DNA of 64,000 nt from Porphyrobacter sp. SLTP (GCF_009905735.1 NZ_JAAALE010000002.1:248001-312000); one strand, 5' to 3'; shown: positions 1-11,092, counted from the stretch's first letter. The notes: generated from the letters alone by a model not told the origin. A program made the numbers and translations.

Positions 1-869
1 CTGGCCACCTGATCTCGGGCGGGGGCAAGCGGCTGCGACCGATGCTGACGCTCGCGGGCGCAGAACTGGTCGGCTACAAGGGCACACGCCACTACAAGCT
101 CGCCGCTGCGGTTGAGTTCATCCACACCGCCACGCTGCTGCACGATGATGTCGTGGACGGCAGCGAGCTCCGGCGCGGAAAGGCAGCGGCCAATATCATC
201 TTCGGCAATCCGGCGACCGTGCTGGTCGGCGACTTCCTGTTCAGCCGCGCTTTCGAACTGATGACCGAGGATGGGTCCTTGCGCGTCCTCTCGATCCTCG
301 CCCGCGCCAGCGCGGTGATCGCGGAAGGGGAAGTCTCGCAGCTTTCCGCCCAGCGCCAGATCGCCACCAGCGAGGAGCAATACCTCCACATCATCGGCGC
401 CAAGACAGCCGCGCTGTTCGCCGCCGCCAGCCAGATCAGCGCCGTGGTGGCGGAATGTTCGGAAGAACAGGAACGCGCGCTGGAAAGCTATGGCCGCAAT
501 CTTGGCGTTGCCTTCCAGCTGGTCGACGATGCGATCGACTACGATTCCGACGCTGCGGAAATGGGCAAGGATCAGGGTGACGATTTTCGCGAGGGCAAGA
601 TGACCCTGCCCGTGATCCTCGCCTATGCCCGCGGGAACGAGGAAGAGCGCAAGTTCTGGAAGGACGCGATCATCGGGCATCGCACCTCGGACGACGATCT
701 CGCCCATGCGATTGCCCTGATCGGCAAGCACAACGCCTTGGAAGACACCCGCGAACGCGCCCGTCACTTCGCGCACCGGGCGATCGACGCAATCTCGATC
801 TTCCCTGATGGCAAGGCCCGTCAGGCGATGGCCGAAGCGGCGCAATTCGCGGTCGCGCGCGGGCATTGA
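1..869 (+). CDS. Polyprenyl diphosphate synthase, 5' end cut by window
   Basis: Trans-isoprenyl diphosphate synthase, which condenses isopentenyl diphosphate onto an allylic diphosphate; in this group it usually makes the octa- or decaprenyl tail of ubiquinone. The frame is open from base 3 and reads GHLISGGGKRLRPML, the conserved GGKRxRP substrate-binding element of the family, so the ATG at 42 is internal and the true start lies left of the window. Both aspartate-rich Mg-diphosphate motifs are present: DDVVD in LLHDDVVDGSELRRG and DDAID in QLVDDAIDYDSD. The stop is at 867-869, and hrpB begins 19 bases later on the same strand. Chain length cannot be read from the sequence, so no symbol is given. 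The family call is firm. Confidence 0.93.
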   Translation, partial: GHLISGGGKRLRPMLTLAGAELVGYKGTRHYKLAAAVEFIHTATLLHDDVVDGSELRRGKAAANIIFGNPATVLVGDFLFSRAFELMTEDGSLRVLSILARASAVIAEGEVSQLSAQRQIATSEEQYLHIIGAKTAALFAAASQISAVVAECSEEQERALESYGRNLGVAFQLVDDAIDYDSDAAEMGKDQGDDFREGKMTLPVILAYARGNEEERKFWKDAIIGHRTSDDDLAHAIALIGKHNALEDTRERARHFAHRAIDAISIFPDGKARQAMAEAAQFAVARGH

Positions 870-888
870 TCGGGGTAACGGGCGGGGC

Positions 889-3324
889 ATGATCCCCGAC
901 CTGCCCATCCACGCCGTCCTGCCGCAGATCCGCGCCGCGCTGGCGGGCGAGGGTGCCGCCGTACTGATCGCGCCGCCGGGGGCGGGCAAGACCACCGCGG
1001 TTGCTCCCGATTTGCTGAGCCAGCCGTGGTGCACCGGCCAGATCATCCTCACCTCGCCCCGCCGCGTCGCCGCTCGCGCTGCGGCCGAGCGCATGGCTGA
1101 GATGCTGGGCGAAAAGCCCGGCGAGACCGTCGGCTATTTGACCCGGCTCGACAGCAAGGTTTCTGCCAAGACCCGAATCCTTGTGGTCACTGAAGCGATC
1201 CTGGTGAACCGGCTGGTCGACGATCCCGAGCTTTCCGGCGTCTCGGCCCTGCTATTCGACGAGGCGCACGAACGCGCGCTCGACAGCGATCTTAGCCTCG
1301 CACTGGCGCTCGAAACCCGCGCCGTGCTGCGCGACGACCTGCGCGTGCTGGTGATGTCGGCGACGATTGATGGTGCGCGGTTTGGCCGGTTGCTGGGCGA
1401 AGGTGCGGCAATCATCGAAAGCGAAGGGCGCAGTTTTCCGCTGGCAATAAAATGGCTTGGCGGCGATGCTTCGCAAAAGATTGAAGACCGGATGGCCGCA
1501 GCTGTGCTCACTGCATGGCGCGAGGAAACGGGCGACATCCTCGCCTTCCTCCCCGGCGTGCGCGAGATCGAGCGGGTCCGCGAACGGTTGGAGCCGCGAC
1601 TGAAGGACGTGCCGATCCATGCGCTCCACGGCCAGATCGAACCCGCCGCCCAGCGCGCTGCGATCCGTCGCGATTCCGAAGGCCGTCGCCGGATCGTGCT
1701 CGCCACCGCGATTGCCGAGACCTCGCTGACGCTGGACGGGGTAAGCGTGGTCGTGGACTCGGGCCTCGCGCGGCTGGCCGAGTTCGACCGCGCAGCAGGC
1801 TCCACTCACCTCATCACCCGCCGGGCCAGTCAAGCTTCGGCAGCGCAGCGGGCCGGGCGGGCGGCGCGGCAAGGGCCGGGTGTGGCCTATCGACTGTGGG
1901 AAGAGGCTGGCCATGCTGGCCGTCCGGAATTCGCACCGGCTGAAATCATGCAGGCTGACCTCGCCCCTTTGCTGCTGCGGCTGGCCAAGTGGGGGACTGC
2001 CAATCCGCAAGCGCTGCCGTGGCTCGATCCGCCGCCCGAGGCTTCTGTCGCTACGGCGCGCGGGGCGCTGGAGGCCTTGGGCGCACTGGATACCGGCGGG
2101 CGGATCACGCCGCTGGGAGAAGCGATTGCCAGCCTGCCGATGGCGCCCGATCAGGCCGCTGCCGTGCTCCACGGAGCGAGCGCGGGCTGCGGCGAGGATG
2201 CGGCGCGGCTTATCATGCTGTTGCAGGAACGCGGTCTTGGGGGGCGGGGCGAAGACCTCCTGCAACGCCTCACGCGCTGGCGCGGCGACCGGGCACCGCG
2301 CAGCGTGGCGGCAGCGCGGATTGCGGAGGGCTGGGCGCGGCAGGCGGCGAAGCTGGCGCAGGTGATCGGGGATAGTTCTGCGGCCGACGCCGCCGAAGCG
2401 CTCGCACTCGCGCGCCCCGATTTCGTCGCGCGGCGGCGCGACCAGTCCGGCGAGAACTGGCTCAGTGCCGGGGGCAGGGGCTACCAGCTCGACCCCGCCT
2501 CGCCGTTGGCCCGCGCCGAGTGGATCGTGATCGGCGATGCGCAGGGGCAGGCCAAGGGCGCTCGGATTACCGCTGGAGCGGAAATCGCAGCCGACCGGAT
2601 TGCTGCGTTATTTGCCAGTGAATTGCAGGAACGAATCACAACCCGCTGGAATAGTGACAAAGATCGAGTCGAGGCGCGGCGCGAGCGGCGACTTGGGGCC
2701 ATCGTGCTGGCGAGCGTCCCCGAGCCCGCGCCCGATCCGGGACTGCTTGTGGATATCCTTGTGGGCAAGGCTGTGGAGCGGCTGGAGGACATGCTGCCCC
2801 AAGGCTTCCTCGCCCGCGCGCGCTTTGCCGGGGTCAAGGCGCTCTCGCGCGAGGCCCTGCGCGACCGGGCGACGGAATGGCTGGCACCGCTGATCACCGG
2901 GCGGCGCGACCTTGAATTGCCCCCCCATCGCTTCGCCGAGGCCGCGCTGGGCCTGCTCGACTGGAACACGCGCCAGCAGCTCGAAAGCGCCGCGCCGACG
3001 CATTTCACCTCGCCCGCCGATTCGCGGCACGCCATCGACTATGCGGGCGATGATGCGCCCAGTGTCGAGGTGCGGGTGCAAGCGCTGTTCGGGCTGGATG
3101 TGCAGCCGATGATCGGTCGCACGCCCTTGCTGCTCAAACTGACCAGTCCCGGCGGCCGTCCCGTCCAGTCGACCCGCGATCTGCCCGGTTTCTGGCGTGG
3201 CAGTTGGCGCGATGTGGTCAAGGACATGAAGGGCCGCTATCCCAAGCACCGCTGGCCGGATGAGCCATGGTTGGAAAAGCCGAGCCTCAAGACCAAAAAC
3301 GCCTTCAACCGCAGCGATTCGTGA
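889..3324 (+). CDS. hrpB: ATP-dependent helicase HrpB
   Basis: DEAH-box superfamily 2 helicase of the HrpB type, 811 residues from the ATG at 889, which matches the usual size of about 810-820. An in-frame upstream start at 808 would overlap the preceding gene and is not needed. Visible motifs: Walker A APPGAGKTT near residues 28-36, DEAH in LLFDEAHERALDSDL, SAT in VMSATIDGARF, and motif VI QRAGRAAR. The C-terminal half carries the HrpB-specific region with ITTRWNSDKDRVEARRERRLG and the ending LPGFWRGSW...RYPKHRWPDEP, typical of the family. The cellular role of HrpB is poorly defined in most bacteria. It probably shares a transcript with the upstream prenyl synthase. Confidence 0.94.
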   Translation: MIPDLPIHAVLPQIRAALAGEGAAVLIAPPGAGKTTAVAPDLLSQPWCTGQIILTSPRRVAARAAAERMAEMLGEKPGETVGYLTRLDSKVSAKTRILVVTEAILVNRLVDDPELSGVSALLFDEAHERALDSDLSLALALETRAVLRDDLRVLVMSATIDGARFGRLLGEGAAIIESEGRSFPLAIKWLGGDASQKIEDRMAAAVLTAWREETGDILAFLPGVREIERVRERLEPRLKDVPIHALHGQIEPAAQRAAIRRDSEGRRRIVLATAIAETSLTLDGVSVVVDSGLARLAEFDRAAGSTHLITRRASQASAAQRAGRAARQGPGVAYRLWEEAGHAGRPEFAPAEIMQADLAPLLLRLAKWGTANPQALPWLDPPPEASVATARGALEALGALDTGGRITPLGEAIASLPMAPDQAAAVLHGASAGCGEDAARLIMLLQERGLGGRGEDLLQRLTRWRGDRAPRSVAAARIAEGWARQAAKLAQVIGDSSAADAAEALALARPDFVARRRDQSGENWLSAGGRGYQLDPASPLARAEWIVIGDAQGQAKGARITAGAEIAADRIAALFASELQERITTRWNSDKDRVEARRERRLGAIVLASVPEPAPDPGLLVDILVGKAVERLEDMLPQGFLARARFAGVKALSREALRDRATEWLAPLITGRRDLELPPHRFAEAALGLLDWNTRQQLESAAPTHFTSPADSRHAIDYAGDDAPSVEVRVQALFGLDVQPMIGRTPLLLKLTSPGGRPVQSTRDLPGFWRGSWRDVVKDMKGRYPKHRWPDEPWLEKPSLKTKNAFNRSDS

Positions 3325-3339
3325 TCTAAGGGGCTGAGC

Positions 3340-3618
3340 ATGAGTGCACGTATCTATCAGAAGACCAAGCACGCGATGCAGTTCGGCAAAGCCCACACCG
3401 ATGAGTGGGTGCTGGAGTTCGAGCAATCCGAAGCGCGCTTCGCCGATCCCCTGATGGGTTGGACCGGTAGCGCCGACACGCAGTCGCAGGTGAACCTGAC
3501 CTTCCCCTCGAAGGATGCGGCAAAGGCCTATGCCGAAAAGTACGGCATCGCCGCCCGCGTCCATGCGACCCCGCCCAAGCGGCTCAAGCTGCAAGCCTAC
3601 GCTGATAACTTTCGTTAG
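3340..3618 (+). CDS. NDUFS4-like NADH dehydrogenase complex I accessory subunit
   Basis: A 92-residue protein of the ETC complex I subunit (NDUFS4/18-kDa) family, known from alphaproteobacteria and mitochondria, where it is a peripheral-arm accessory subunit of respiratory complex I. Recognisable features are the N-terminal ARIYQKTKHAMQFGKA segment, the EWVLEFE strand, the DPLMGWTGSADTQSQVNLTFPSKDAAKAYAEKYG core and the basic tail PPKRLKLQAYADNFR. It starts 15 bases after hrpB and is followed by a hairpin with a T-run at 3694-3715. It is not near a nuo operon here, which is usual for this subunit. Confidence 0.88.
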   Translation: MSARIYQKTKHAMQFGKAHTDEWVLEFEQSEARFADPLMGWTGSADTQSQVNLTFPSKDAAKAYAEKYGIAARVHATPPKRLKLQAYADNFR

Positions 3619-3693
3619 GCCCTCAAGCGCCGGGCGGCGGGCGTCCGCCCGCCTTGGCTACGCGGCATAAGCCGCGGCGGGCGTTTGCCCTTG

Positions 3694-3715
3694 CGGCCCT
3701 GCGGGCCGATTTTTT
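3694..3715 (+). terminator. Rho-independent terminator after the complex I subunit gene
   Basis: Six-base-pair GC stem CGGCCC/GGGCCG with a three-base loop (TGC), followed by A and six T. A second GC hairpin without T-run (GGCGGGCG/CGCCCGCC) lies upstream at about 3636-3653. The element separates the hrpB transcript from the SRP RNA gene. Confidence 0.6.
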
Positions 3716-3737
3716 CGCTTAGTTGATTTTCTGTTCG

Positions 3738-3845
3738 ACCCGCGCCATATGCTCGCGTGGGAGTCGGGTGGACGTTTGCGTCCGCTCACCGAGTCAGGTC
3801 CGGAAGGAAGCAGCTCAGGTGGATTGCGGCGGGTCGCTCGGCTCC
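3738..3845 (+). ncRNA. ffs: Signal recognition particle RNA, small bacterial type (4.5S)
   Basis: The universally conserved apical region of SRP RNA is present: AGGTCCGGAAGGAAGCAG at about 3795-3812, including the GGAA tetraloop and the asymmetric and symmetric internal loops that bind Ffh. Flanking arms such as GGAGTCGGGTGG...GCGGGTCGCTCGGCTCC can pair to form the rod. A run of five T follows at 3845-3849. The RNA forms the SRP with Ffh and delivers nascent membrane proteins to FtsY, which is also in this window. The exact 5' end is approximate. Location directly upstream of dnaX is common in alphaproteobacteria. Confidence 0.88.
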
Positions 3846-3910
3846 TTTTTCACCCCGATCGCGGCGATGCGCACCATGACAAAGCGGGTTTGAACGCCTA
3901 GCTTGTCCGC

Positions 3911-5713
3911 ATGACCGATTCCGATCCCGATCTGCCTGAGGACACTGACACCGGCCCGACCGCAGCGGAGCTGGAGGCGGCTGGGCAGAATGCCTTGTTC
4001 GGTGATCTTGCGCCGCCATCGCCAGTACCGTCCACGCCCGCGCCAGAACCGGTCCTGCCTGTTTCGGCCCCAGCCTCTTCGCCCGTTGCCGCCGCGCAGC
4101 CGTACCGCGTGCTGGCGCGCAAATACCGCCCGCAGACTTTCTCGGAATTGATCGGGCAGGAAGCGATGGTGCGAACCCTCGCCAATGCCATCGCGCGCGA
4201 CCGGCTCGCCCATGCCTTCCTGATGACCGGCGTGCGCGGGGTCGGCAAGACCTCGACCGCGCGGCTGATCGCCAAGGCATTGAACTGCGTCGGGCCGGAC
4301 GGGCAGGGCGGGCCGACCATTGATCCATGCGGGGTGTGCGAGGCCTGCACGGCCATCGCCGAGGGGCGCCATATCGACGTGATCGAGATGGACGCGGCTT
4401 CCAATACCGGCGTCGACGACGTGCGCGAGATCATTGAGCAGGTGCGCTACGCCGCCGTATCGGCGCGCTACAAGATCTATATCATCGACGAAGTTCACAT
4501 GTTGTCTCGCAATGCTTTCAATGCTTTGCTAAAGACACTTGAGGAACCACCTCCGCATGTGAAGTTCCTGTTTGCCACCACCGAAGTCGACAAGCTGCCG
4601 GTCACGGTGCTGAGCCGCACCCAGCGGTTCGATCTGCGCCGTATCCCCGCGCCCATGCTGGCGGAGCACTTCGCCAAGGTGTGCCGGTTGGAGGGGGTCG
4701 AGGCCGAAGCCGAGGCGCTCAGCATCATCGCCGCCGCCGCCGAAGGATCGGTGCGTGACGGGCTTTCCATTCTCGATCAGGCGATCGCTCACGCGGACCT
4801 TGATGGCGAGGGCCAAGTCAGCGGCAGCCGGGTGCGCGACATGCTTGGCCTCGCGGACAAGAGCGCGCAGCGCCGCGTGCTGGGCCATATTTTGTCAGGC
4901 GATGCCAAGAGTTTGCTGGCGGCCGTTGATGAGCAATATGCGCTCGGCGTTGAGCCGCTGGCCTTGATCCGCGCGTTGATGGACCTGACGCACCGCGTGA
5001 CGCTGGCGCAGGTTTCGGGCGGCGAACCCGATGCGCCAGCCGAGGAAGAGCGCGCCGCGCTCGCCGACTTCGCGGCAAGGCTGGGTGCGGGTGAATTGCA
5101 CCGGCTGTGGCAATTGCTGCTCAAGGGGCATGACGAAGTGCGCACCGCGCCCGATCCGCTCGTTTCGCTCCAGATGGCGCTCCTGCGCATCCTCCACGCG
5201 GCGCAGATGCCCGATCCCGGCAAGCTCGCGCGGCGGATCGAGGAGATTGCAGCCATCGGGTTTGCCGCTTCTTCCCCCGCCGCTGCTGAGGGTGCCGCGC
5301 CCGCTGCCGCACCTGTCGCAGCCTCGCCCGTGCAGGATTGGGCCGCGCTGGTCGAGGCGGTCGATGCCGCAGGCCAGCTCCGCGTTGCCCAGATGATGCG
5401 CGACCGGGTGCGGGTGATCGAACTCGCTGGCGAACGGCTGGTCTATCAGCAGGCCGACAATTTCCCCGACGATCCCGCGCCCGACATCCGCGAGGCGCTG
5501 TTCAAGGTCACCGGCAAGCGCTGGCTGATCGAACGCGGCACAGGGGCCGCGCAGCCGAGCTTGCGCGAAGTCGCCGAGGCCGACGCGGCTGCCGAGGATG
5601 CGCGCATCCGGTCCGATCCGCTGGTCAAGGCCGCGTTCGAGGCCTTTCCCGATGCCGAACTGATTACCCCCGCCAAAGTCGCCACCGGCGCTGGCAATCC
5701 CCCCTGGAATTGA
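3911..5713 (+). CDS. dnaX: DNA polymerase III subunit gamma/tau
   Basis: Clamp-loader ATPase of the replicative polymerase, 600 residues. An Ala/Pro-rich N-terminal extension of about 60 residues precedes the conserved start YRVLARKYRPQTFSELIGQ. The Walker A motif GVRGVGKTSTA lies around residues 107-117. The zinc module has Cys126, 140, 143 and 146. Walker B IIDEVHML is at 191-198, followed by sensor-1 FATTEVDKLP and the SRTQRFDLRR arginine-finger region. The C-terminal part (roughly from 400) is the tau-type variable region. No programmed frameshift site is obvious. The next gene, ybaB/ebfC, starts 13 bases downstream, the classical dnaX-ybaB pairing. Confidence 0.97.
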   Translation: MTDSDPDLPEDTDTGPTAAELEAAGQNALFGDLAPPSPVPSTPAPEPVLPVSAPASSPVAAAQPYRVLARKYRPQTFSELIGQEAMVRTLANAIARDRLAHAFLMTGVRGVGKTSTARLIAKALNCVGPDGQGGPTIDPCGVCEACTAIAEGRHIDVIEMDAASNTGVDDVREIIEQVRYAAVSARYKIYIIDEVHMLSRNAFNALLKTLEEPPPHVKFLFATTEVDKLPVTVLSRTQRFDLRRIPAPMLAEHFAKVCRLEGVEAEAEALSIIAAAAEGSVRDGLSILDQAIAHADLDGEGQVSGSRVRDMLGLADKSAQRRVLGHILSGDAKSLLAAVDEQYALGVEPLALIRALMDLTHRVTLAQVSGGEPDAPAEEERAALADFAARLGAGELHRLWQLLLKGHDEVRTAPDPLVSLQMALLRILHAAQMPDPGKLARRIEEIAAIGFAASSPAAAEGAAPAAAPVAASPVQDWAALVEAVDAAGQLRVAQMMRDRVRVIELAGERLVYQQADNFPDDPAPDIREALFKVTGKRWLIERGTGAAQPSLREVAEADAAAEDARIRSDPLVKAAFEAFPDAELITPAKVATGAGNPPWN

Positions 5714-5726
5714 GGAGTCCCCCGCA

Positions 5727-6068
5727 ATGAAATCGATGGAAGAGATGATGGCCGCGGCCCAGCAGGCCGCAGAGACCATTCAGAAACAGATGAACGAGAT
5801 GCAGGTGAAGCTGGACTCGATTGAGGTCGAAGGCACCGCAGGCGGTGGCCTCGTGAAGGTCCGCGCAAGCGCCAAGGGCCGGATTCTCGGTGTCAGCATC
5901 GATGACAGCCTGATGGTGCCGGACGACAAGCAGATCCTTGAAGACCTCGTCACCGCCGCCTTCAACGACGCGCGCGACCGGGCAGACCGGGTTTCCGATC
6001 AGCAAATGCGCGAAATGCAGGGTTCGATGGGCCTGCCGCCGGGGTTCAACCTGCCCGGCTTGGGGTAA
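5727..6068 (+). CDS. YbaB/EbfC family nucleoid-associated protein
   Basis: Small DNA-binding protein of the YbaB/EbfC family, 113 residues. It has the expected long N-terminal helix (MKSMEEMMAAAQQAAETIQKQMNEMQVKLDSIEVEGTAGGGLVKV), the central strand region ILGVSIDDSLM, and the C-terminal helix DLVTAAFNDARDRADRVSDQQMREMQG. Members form tweezer-like dimers and bind DNA; they often lie between dnaX and recR, and here the gene lies directly after dnaX, although no recR follows. A good ribosome binding site (GAGGAG) precedes the ATG. Confidence 0.93.
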   Translation: MKSMEEMMAAAQQAAETIQKQMNEMQVKLDSIEVEGTAGGGLVKVRASAKGRILGVSIDDSLMVPDDKQILEDLVTAAFNDARDRADRVSDQQMREMQGSMGLPPGFNLPGLG

Positions 6069-6071
6069 GGG

Positions 6072-6221
6072 ATGATCCGACACGACTTCGCGATGAAGCT
6101 GAGCCTCGCGCATCGCGCGGGGCTGGTCGGATTGGCGATCGCTGTTGAGACGGCACTCTCGTCGCTGATCCTGTATCTGCCGATCCGGGGCGATGAAGTT
6201 CCGAATAGCGGGGCTGCATGA
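6072..6221 (+). CDS. Small hypothetical protein, 49 residues, one hydrophobic segment
   Basis: Short open frame from ATG at 6072 to TGA at 6219-6221, reading MIRHDFAMKLSLAHRAGLVG and continuing through a hydrophobic stretch (about residues 16-38, AIAVETALSSLILYLPI) to a polar tail. It starts 3 bases after the ybaB stop and ends in an ATGA overlap with the DUF1905 gene, an arrangement typical of translational coupling. I recognise no family. The small size and absence of recognised homologues leave open that it is only a leader or chance frame, but the tight packing on both sides supports a real gene. Confidence 0.45.
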   Translation: MIRHDFAMKLSLAHRAGLVGLAIAVETALSSLILYLPIRGDEVPNSGAA

Positions 6222-6529
6222 GTGGGGACGACATCCTCGCCCAGATCACCTTTACTGGCACCATCGTCGAATGGCGGGGCCCGGCGCCGTTTCTGTTCGT
6301 GCCGGTCCCTGACGAGCACGTTGCGGACCTGCGCTATGCCGCGCGCGAGGCGAGCTATGGCTGGGGTTGTCTCCCCGCCACCGCGCGGATTGGCGATACC
6401 GACTTCAACACCTCACTGTTTCCGCGCGGCGAGACCTATTTTCTGCCCGTGAAGGTCGCGGTGCAGCGCGTTGAAGGGGTGGGCCTAGGCGACCGGGTCA
6501 CAGCCATGATCGCAATTCGCCAGCGCTGA
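6218..6529 (+). CDS. DUF1905 domain-containing protein
   Basis: 103-residue protein of the DUF1905 family: the pattern FTGTIVEWRGPAPFLFVPVPDEHVADLR near the N-terminus, the WGCLPATARIGDTDFNTSLFPRGETYFLPVKVAVQR core and the DRVTAMIAIR end are diagnostic. The fold is a small beta-barrel of unknown biochemical function, sometimes fused to YdeI/OmpD-associated domains. The start ATG overlaps the stop of the 49-codon frame by four bases, and the gene ends 2 bases before the converging minus-strand gene. Confidence 0.85.
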   Translation: MSGDDILAQITFTGTIVEWRGPAPFLFVPVPDEHVADLRYAAREASYGWGCLPATARIGDTDFNTSLFPRGETYFLPVKVAVQRVEGVGLGDRVTAMIAIRQR

Positions 6530-6531
6530 TC

Positions 6532-6990
6532 CTACACAATCCGACGACCAAAGCCGGGCCGTGCCGGGGCCTGAGCTTTGGCTGGGCGTCGAGCAGATGA
6601 TGGTGCAGCGGGCAGGCGGGCTGCCTGCTGCGGGGCATCCTCGGGCGAGGCCGGGGCGGTGGCCTGCCGACTTTCGAGATAGCGCGCGATTACGGCATCA
6701 GCATCAAAATCGCTGGTCACCTCGCCTTGGTCGCTGGCCAAACGCTGAGCGGGCCGCGCGTTGGACGAGGCTTTGCTCTGCCGCCGGTCGAATGCCCCCG
6801 ACCACACCGCCGCAATCCCGCTGCGAAAACCGCGGTACATGCAATATTGTCCTGCCGCCAAAACCAGCAGCGCCGGGATATACAGCGGCAGGCGTTCGGA
6901 TGCCTGGGCTGACAGATCGCCCATGCCCTCAACCACCTTGGCCAGCCAGGACAAGGCAAGGCCAGCAACAATCCAAGCAATCGGTTTCAT
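6532..6990 (-). CDS. Hypothetical membrane protein with basic Ala/Pro-rich tail
   Basis: 152 residues if translation starts at the ATG at 6990, which has GAGGCAGG upstream; an in-frame ATG at 7002 has no such site. Two hydrophobic segments, about residues 4-18 (IAWIVAGLALSWLAK) and 35-50 (LYIPALLVLAAGQYCM), are followed by a charged cytoplasmic-type region with FDADAVIARYLESRQ and a low-complexity A/P/R tail ending PARPGFGRRIV. No domain is recognised. It is convergent with the DUF1905 gene and divergent from lon. Much longer open frames upstream on this strand are non-coding extensions. Confidence 0.6.
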   Translation of the reverse strand: MKPIAWIVAGLALSWLAKVVEGMGDLSAQASERLPLYIPALLVLAAGQYCMYRGFRSGIAAVWSGAFDRRQSKASSNARPAQRLASDQGEVTSDFDADAVIARYLESRQATAPASPEDAPQQAARLPAAPSSARRPAKAQAPARPGFGRRIV

Positions 6991-7148
6991 CGCCTGCCTC
7001 ATTCGCTCTGACGCGCAGGATAGCGGCGGGCGGTTAACGCCATGCTTCATGTTCCACAGCTCTTGCGCAAAAGGGATTGCGGCCCGCCTGACCGCTACCC
7101 ATATTCGCCCGGAAGGCAGGTCCAAACGGCCGCCGCGGAAATAGACAA

Positions 7149-9557
<2,409 letters not shown>

Positions 9558-9633
9558 GTCGTGGGGATTCGCACCTGTCGTGAATCGCGGCAGGTTTGCA
9601 CAATTCCTGCGACGGTATTCATCAGGCTAACGA

Positions 9634-9655
9634 GCGCCCAACCTATGTTGGGCGC
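9634..9655. repeat. Perfect inverted repeat in the lon-hup gap
   Basis: GCGCCCAAC, four-base loop CTAT, GTTGGGCGC: a perfect nine-base-pair hairpin 77 bases after the lon stop. There is no T-run after it, so it may be a factor-dependent terminator or an mRNA-stabilising stem. The rest of the 241-base gap (9558-9798) holds the HU leader; a TTGACA hexamer at 9706-9711 is a possible -35 element, but I see no convincing -10. Confidence 0.5.
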
Positions 9656-9798
9656 ATAAACTGCTTTGGCTTTTTGCCTGGTGACGGTGATCGGGCTATT
9701 TGCCTTTGACAGCCTATCAAAAAACGTCTCAGTCTCGCCGTTTCTTACGTGCGCGATTCACACCGATAATCGATATCCAGCAGCTAGGGGGTTCCCAT

Positions 9799-10071
9799 AT
9801 GAACAAGAACGACCTGATCGGCGAAGTTGCCAACGCGAGCGGTCTGTCCAAGAGCGATGCCTCGAACGCCGTCGAAAGCGTGTTCGACGCAATTACCAAG
9901 GCGCTTTCGGGCGGGGACGAAGTGCGGTTGGTGGGCTTCGGCACCTTCTCGGTTGCCAAGCGCAAGGCGTCCACCGGGCGCAACCCGCGTACTGGCGAGC
10001 CGATGAAGATCAAGGCTTCCAATCAGCCCAAGTTCAAGGCGGGCAAGGGGCTGAAGGACGCGGTCAACTGA
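9799..10071 (+). CDS. hupB: HU family DNA-binding protein
   Basis: 90-residue histone-like protein, exact family length from the ATG at 9799, which follows a G-rich ribosome site (TAGGGGG). The open frame runs upstream to 9700 but the added residues are not part of the family. It has the N-terminal helix pair MNKNDLIGEVANASGLSKSDASNAVESVFDAI, the VRLVGFGTFSV strand pair and the signature RNPRTGEP followed by MKIKASNQPKFKAGKGLKDAVN. HU dimers bend DNA and shape the nucleoid. A strong terminator follows. Confidence 0.96.
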   Translation: MNKNDLIGEVANASGLSKSDASNAVESVFDAITKALSGGDEVRLVGFGTFSVAKRKASTGRNPRTGEPMKIKASNQPKFKAGKGLKDAVN

Positions 10072-10110
10072 CCGAGAGCCAGCCAGACTGATCCTTTTTC
10101 AAGGGCAAGA

Positions 10111-10146
10111 AAAAACCCCGTCAGCCTCGCGGCCGGCGGGGTTTTT
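10111..10146. terminator. Bidirectional rho-independent terminator
   Basis: Stem AAAAACCCC...GGGGTTTTT with further pairing inside, giving a T-run on both strands. It lies 39 bases after the HU stop and 18 bases beyond the stop of the converging lipoprotein gene, so it can end both transcripts. Confidence 0.8.
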
Positions 10147-10164
10147 CTTAGCCGCGCGCGCCCG

Positions 10165-11067
10165 TCAGGGAGCCGCGGCGATCAATGCGGTCGGGGCCTG
10201 CGCGGTGCGCTGGTTGATAGGCCAGATCAGCGCCTCACCGCCGGCCTCAGTCACAGGGCCTTCGTCGGTGTTGTTGGCGAGGATTCGCATTCCGGCCGCG
10301 GCGCGGACCGTGAAGGTCCCGTCCATCACCGGCACACCGGGCATGGCCGCCGGGTCCTGCCCGGCTTCACGCGACTGCTCCGCAGCGCCCATGGCAGCCA
10401 GCCCGGCGAAGGAGCCTGCACCCAGAACCGTGCCAAGCCCGGCGCTATCCGTGCTTTGCGCGGCGAAGCCCGGCGCATTGATCCGCACCTGACCTCCCTT
10501 GCGCAGGAATACCTGCACGAAGGGATTGGTCTGCGGAAAGCCCTCGATCATCGGGAAGGTGAAATCGTGGCCCATCGTGCCCGACACGCGGTAGCTGACG
10601 TCGAACACCCCGTCGCCCTTGTGAACCACTCGCTCCCAGCCCTTCTGGCGCTGGAGCAGCTTGACGAGTTCGTCGGCGGCCTTGGGGTCGGACGGATCGA
10701 TCCCGCCCATGATCGCGGCCATCTGCTGGGCCTGCTTCTTGGCCTGTTCCGCCCGCTCTGCTGCGCCCGCTTCCCACTCTTCGCGCTGGATCGCCTCTTC
10801 TTCAGGGGTGCAATCGCGGCTCTCGTAGGTTTCATCGTCGAAGCAATTGGCGGTGAAATTGTCAGTGTTCGCCGCGTCCATCTGCGCCAGCTTGGACAGG
10901 CCGAGGAAGAAGATTTCGCCTTCGTAGCTGAAGGTGAAGCTGTCCGGCCCGGTGATCGCGAGTTCGGACGTGAACTTGCCAGGCGTCATGAAGCAGCCGC
11001 TCAGGACGAACGCAAAGACAGCCAGCACCGCAGCGGCGCGCAGGCGGATGGTCGAAAACATGGTCAT
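10165..11067 (-). CDS. Putative lipoprotein of unknown function
   Basis: 300 residues from the ATG at 11067, preceded by GGAGGG at good spacing; the second ATG at 11061 is possible. The N-terminus is a lipoprotein signal: basic TIRLR, a hydrophobic run AAAVLAVFAFV and the lipobox LSGC with Cys25 as the predicted lipidated residue. The mature protein has a beta-rich start (FTSELAITGPDSFTFSYEGEIFF), a charged Glu/Gln/Lys-rich central helix with repeated EQAKKQAQQ, and a C-terminal domain ending ALIWPINQRTAQAPTALIAAAP. I do not recognise a named family. Export to the envelope is inferred from the signal. Confidence 0.75.
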   Translation of the reverse strand: MTMFSTIRLRAAAVLAVFAFVLSGCFMTPGKFTSELAITGPDSFTFSYEGEIFFLGLSKLAQMDAANTDNFTANCFDDETYESRDCTPEEEAIQREEWEAGAAERAEQAKKQAQQMAAIMGGIDPSDPKAADELVKLLQRQKGWERVVHKGDGVFDVSYRVSGTMGHDFTFPMIEGFPQTNPFVQVFLRKGGQVRINAPGFAAQSTDSAGLGTVLGAGSFAGLAAMGAAEQSREAGQDPAAMPGVPVMDGTFTVRAAAGMRILANNTDEGPVTEAGGEALIWPINQRTAQAPTALIAAAP

Positions 11068-11092
11068 GGCAATTCCCTCCCTGACCCTGCTT

